7,895 nt of DNA from Chloroflexia bacterium (GTDB lineage: Bacteria; Chloroflexota; Chloroflexia; Thermomicrobiales; UBA6265), in the NCBI GenBank assembly GCA_013696265.1, contig JACCYX010000353.1, positions 1 to 7,895 on the forward strand, given 5' to 3'. Every line of letters begins with the position of its first letter. Position 1 is the first letter of the stretch. This document shows, piece after piece, positions 5,691 through 7,895 of the stretch. Made by a program: the position numbers and the translations under genes. The notes under the pieces are model-generated. The model was given only the letters and a program-made list of their open reading frames with translations. It searched no databases and was not told the DNA's origin.

Positions 5691-6382
5691 GCCTGATGGA
5701 GACCCGATCCGGTGAGGCGGAGCTTGATGACCGCGAGAATGCTTTCCCGGACCACATCGACGGTGCGGTCGCCATCGACCCTGGTCAGCTTGCCCTGGGC
5801 ATCGTAGTAATCGAGCAACGGGGCGGTCTGCTGGTCGAAGAGAGCGAGACGCCGCTTGATCGCCTCCGGTTTGTCGTCATCCCGCTGAATGACCTTATCG
5901 CCGCAGACATCGCACACCCCTTCCACCCGCGATGGATTCGCCTCGACGTGATAGACAGCACCACAGGAAACGCAGACACGTCGGCCCGAGAGCCGCCTGA
6001 TCAGCACGTCCCGAGGCACGTCGATTTCGATCACGACCGTGACGGACTCGCCCAGGTCGCCGAGAATTCCATCCAGCGCCCAGGCCTGGACATCGGTTCG
6101 CGGAAAGCCATCGAACAGGGCGCCGGCGACGTCCTCGCCATTGGCCCGCCGCTCGACGAGCGACGCGATGCGACCCCGCACGATGGCGTTGGTCAGGTCG
6201 TCGGGCACGAGATCGCCCCGCTCCAGGATCGCCTTGAGTTCAACCCCCAGATTGGAGGCCGAGGCGATTTCGGCCCGAAAGAGGTCACCCGTCGCGATTT
6301 TGGTGAGTTTCAGGGCCGGTCCAAGGAGCGACGCCTGGGTTCCTTTTCCGGAACCCTGCGCTCCCATCAGGATTACATGCAC
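5687..6382 (-). CDS. adk: Adenylate kinase, zinc-LID type
   Basis: Adk interconverts ATP + AMP and 2 ADP in the cytosol. The P-loop GAQGSGKGTQ places the catalytic lysine at K13. The AMP-binding segment is TGDLFRAEI with R36, and DGFPRT is at 91-96. The LID has four cysteines, C137, C140, C157 and C160, in two CxxC pairs, so it is the zinc-bound type. RDDDKPEAIKRRL (167-179) supplies further conserved arginines. I chose GTG at 6382 (231 residues), because it gives the family's usual opening, matches E. coli numbering for K13 and R36, and has GGGGA 8 nt upstream. The frame is open to an ATG at 6454, which would add 24 residues of no family character and start right at the foot of a hairpin; that start is less likely but not excluded. 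Confidence 0.95.
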   Translation of the reverse strand: MHVILMGAQGSGKGTQASLLGPALKLTKIATGDLFRAEIASASNLGVELKAILERGDLVPDDLTNAIVRGRIASLVERRANGEDVAGALFDGFPRTDVQAWALDGILGDLGESVTVVIEIDVPRDVLIRRLSGRRVCVSCGAVYHVEANPSRVEGVCDVCGDKVIQRDDDKPEAIKRRLALFDQQTAPLLDYYDAQGKLTRVDGDRTVDVVRESILAVIKLRLTGSGLHQA

Positions 6383-6454
6383 AACGGTTGTCCCCAATGA
6401 CGGTGTGAAGCGAACCCCGCGTTCGTATCTGGATATTTCACTACTACTCGACAT

Positions 6455-6485
6455 GGTAGGGGAGCACCTTGTGTGCTCCCCTACC
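6455..6485. repeat. Perfect 13-bp inverted repeat in the secY-adk gap
   Basis: GGTAGGGGAGCAC (6455-6467) and GTGCTCCCCTACC (6473-6485) are perfect complements around a 5-nt loop. The hairpin is very stable and lies 72 bp before the chosen adk start. It has no T-run on either strand, so it is not a classical terminator. Such GC-rich palindromes in intergenic gaps are often copies of a dispersed repeat family; whether this one is cannot be told from one copy. It could also act as an mRNA stability element or attenuator before adk. I see no convincing promoter in the 6383-6587 gap. Confidence 0.7.
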
Positions 6486-6550
6486 GGGACGTTGGACGCA
6501 CACTCCTCCGAATTGCGTGCACCGTTCCGGGTCTTGCATCACGCGTCATG

Positions 6551-6581
6551 AACGGGCACACCCTTTTTTGGGGTGCCCGTT
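6551..6581. terminator. Hairpin just after secY, probable end or processing site of the upstream transcript
   Basis: AACGGGCA (6551-6558) and TGCCCGTT (6574-6581) pair perfectly. The stem continues through four more G-C pairs with one bulged base (6560) to a 6-nt loop that is TTTTTT on the plus strand and AAAAAA on the minus strand. It starts 6 bp after the secY stop. The minus-strand sequence after it (CATGACG) lacks a U-tract, so it may slow, process or protect the mRNA rather than terminate it outright. Confidence 0.5.
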
Positions 6582-6587
6582 CCGTCG

Positions 6588-7895
6588 CTAGTTGATGAAG
6601 CCTTCGTAGTTCCGCATCATCAGCTGGGCTTCGAGCTGCCGCATCGTGTCGATGGCGACCCCAACGACGATCAGCAACGAGGTCGCGCTCAACTGGAGCG
6701 TGTTGACGTCCGTGATCAGCGTCGCAAGGAACGGCAGGATCGCGATCAGTCCCAGGAAGAGGGCGCCGACCACCGTGATCCGCGAGAGCACCCGCTGGAG
6801 ATAGACCGCCGTGTTGCGGCCAGGCCGGACCCCCGGTATGAAGGCGCCCTGCCGCTGCAGCGATTCTGGAATCCGCTGCTGCTGGAAGACCACCATCGTG
6901 TAGAAGAACGTGAACCCGACCACCATCAGGAAGTAGACGATGTTATAGGACCACGTATCCGGGCTCAGCCAGATCCGGATCCGCTCGGCGGTGTTCCGTA
7001 CCCATTCCGTGTTCGACGCTTCCAGGAAACTGGCGACCATGCCCGGAAAGACCATGATGCTCACCGCGAAGATGAGCGGGATCATGCCGGCGCTGTTGAC
7101 CTTGAGCGGAATGTTCGTGGTCGTGCCGCCGTAAACCCGCCCGGCGCGCACGCGCTTGGCGTGGTGCACCGGAATCCGGCGCTGACCCTCGTTGATGAGG
7201 ACGACGCCGACGATGGTAATCAGGGCGATGATGATGAAGATCAGCGTCCCGATCGTGTTCGAGCCGAACGATCCCCCAGTCAGGAGGCTGCTGATCGAGC
7301 CCGGCAGGGAGGCGATGATGCCACCGAAGATGATGATCGAAATCCCGTTGCCAATACCCTTCTCCGTAATCAGCTCACCGATGAACACCAGCAACATCGT
7401 ACCAGCGGTCAGGGTGACCAGGATCGCCACGGTCGGCAGCCAGGTATCGCCATCGAACAGGCCGAAACCGTCGATTAGCGGTTGGCCATCGACGCCCGGC
7501 TGGCTGGAGAAGAGCATGGTCTGGCCATAGCCTTGGAGCAACGCCAGCGGCACGGTCAGGATGTGCGTGTACTGGTTGATCTTGTTGCGGCCCTGCTGAC
7601 CTTCCATCGAGAGTTCGTTGAGGCGAGGCACGATCGGCGTCATCAACTGCATGATGATCGACGCCGTGATGTAGGGATACACCCCGAGCGCCACGATCGA
7701 GAAGTTGGTCAGCCCGCTTCCCGAAAAGAGGTTGAGCATACCGAGCAACTGGCTGTTCTCGACGAACGCGCGCAGCCCCTCCCGGTCCACGCCGGGAATC
7801 GGGATGCTGGCGATGCACCGGAAGATCACCAGCATGCCGAGCGTGAACAGGATCTTCGCCCGGAGATCGGGAATCTTGAATGCGTTGATGACGGC
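6588..7895 (-). CDS. secY: Protein translocase subunit SecY (5' end outside the window)
   Basis: SecY is the membrane channel of the Sec export system. The frame is open to the right window edge, so 435 residues are seen and probably only a few N-terminal residues are missing: the edge encodes AVINAFKIPDLRAKILFTLG, the usual cytosolic start leading into TM1. An internal ATG at 7835 falls within TM1 and is not the true start. Landmarks are GVYPYITASIIMQLM (TM2), ITEKGIGNGIS before TM5, RRIPVHHAKR with IPLKVNSAGMIPLIFA (cytosolic loop into TM7), and QQRIPESLQRQGAFIPGVRPG (the loop that contacts the ribosome and SecA). Ten hydrophobic segments are expected for the family and match by eye. It ends EGFIN, with a hairpin just downstream. 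Confidence 0.97.
   Translation of the reverse strand, partial: AVINAFKIPDLRAKILFTLGMLVIFRCIASIPIPGVDREGLRAFVENSQLLGMLNLFSGSGLTNFSIVALGVYPYITASIIMQLMTPIVPRLNELSMEGQQGRNKINQYTHILTVPLALLQGYGQTMLFSSQPGVDGQPLIDGFGLFDGDTWLPTVAILVTLTAGTMLLVFIGELITEKGIGNGISIIIFGGIIASLPGSISSLLTGGSFGSNTIGTLIFIIIALITIVGVVLINEGQRRIPVHHAKRVRAGRVYGGTTTNIPLKVNSAGMIPLIFAVSIMVFPGMVASFLEASNTEWVRNTAERIRIWLSPDTWSYNIVYFLMVVGFTFFYTMVVFQQQRIPESLQRQGAFIPGVRPGRNTAVYLQRVLSRITVVGALFLGLIAILPFLATLITDVNTLQLSATSLLIVVGVAIDTMRQLEAQLMMRNYEGFIN

Noticed and set aside
6573..7478. A 301-codon plus-strand frame opposite secY, very rich in Asp, Arg and His.
   Set aside because: The composition is the expected mirror of hydrophobic SecY codons; it is a shadow frame.

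Overview
The window is a stretch of bacterial housekeeping chromosome, GC-rich by eye, with every protein gene on the minus strand. It is the distal half of the ribosomal protein super-operon. In transcription order it reads secY (5' end cut by the right window edge), adk, map, rpmJ, rpsM, rpsK, rpoA, rplQ, truA, rplM and rpsI. The left edge holds the last two repeats of a CRISPR array that runs convergently toward rpsI. Gene order, GC-rich codon use, GTG/TTG starts and zinc-type Adk and L36 proteins fit a high-GC, non-proteobacterial lineage. A Chloroflexota (Thermomicrobia-like) host is my guess from general impression, not from a search.

Right part (5687-7895): secY ends with a strong hairpin just after its stop. 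A 205-bp gap with a second perfect 13-bp inverted repeat precedes adk. adk and map overlap by 4 bp (ATGA). Middle part (4616-4955): an extended -10 promoter lies inside the last codons of map, so that the map stop codon is part of the TATAAT box. It should drive a structured leader of about 190 nt ahead of rpmJ. infA, which usually sits here, is absent. Left part (210-4532): rpsM, rpsK, rpoA, rplQ, truA, rplM and rpsI. rpsD, which usually lies between rpsK and rpoA, is absent and replaced by 203 bp of structured non-coding sequence. rpoA starts at TTG with a strong Shine-Dalgarno sequence.

Functionally the block joins protein export (SecY), nucleotide balance (Adk), N-terminal methionine removal (Map), ribosome assembly (S13, S11, L36, L17, L13, S9), the RNA polymerase alpha subunit and tRNA pseudouridylation (TruA). 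I see no new multi-gene system. The points worth a second look are RNA-level: the two leaders that occupy the infA and rpsD positions, the promoter fused to the map stop codon, the hairpins around adk, and a CRISPR repeat that folds into a 9-bp stem with a UUCG loop. No cas gene is in the window.
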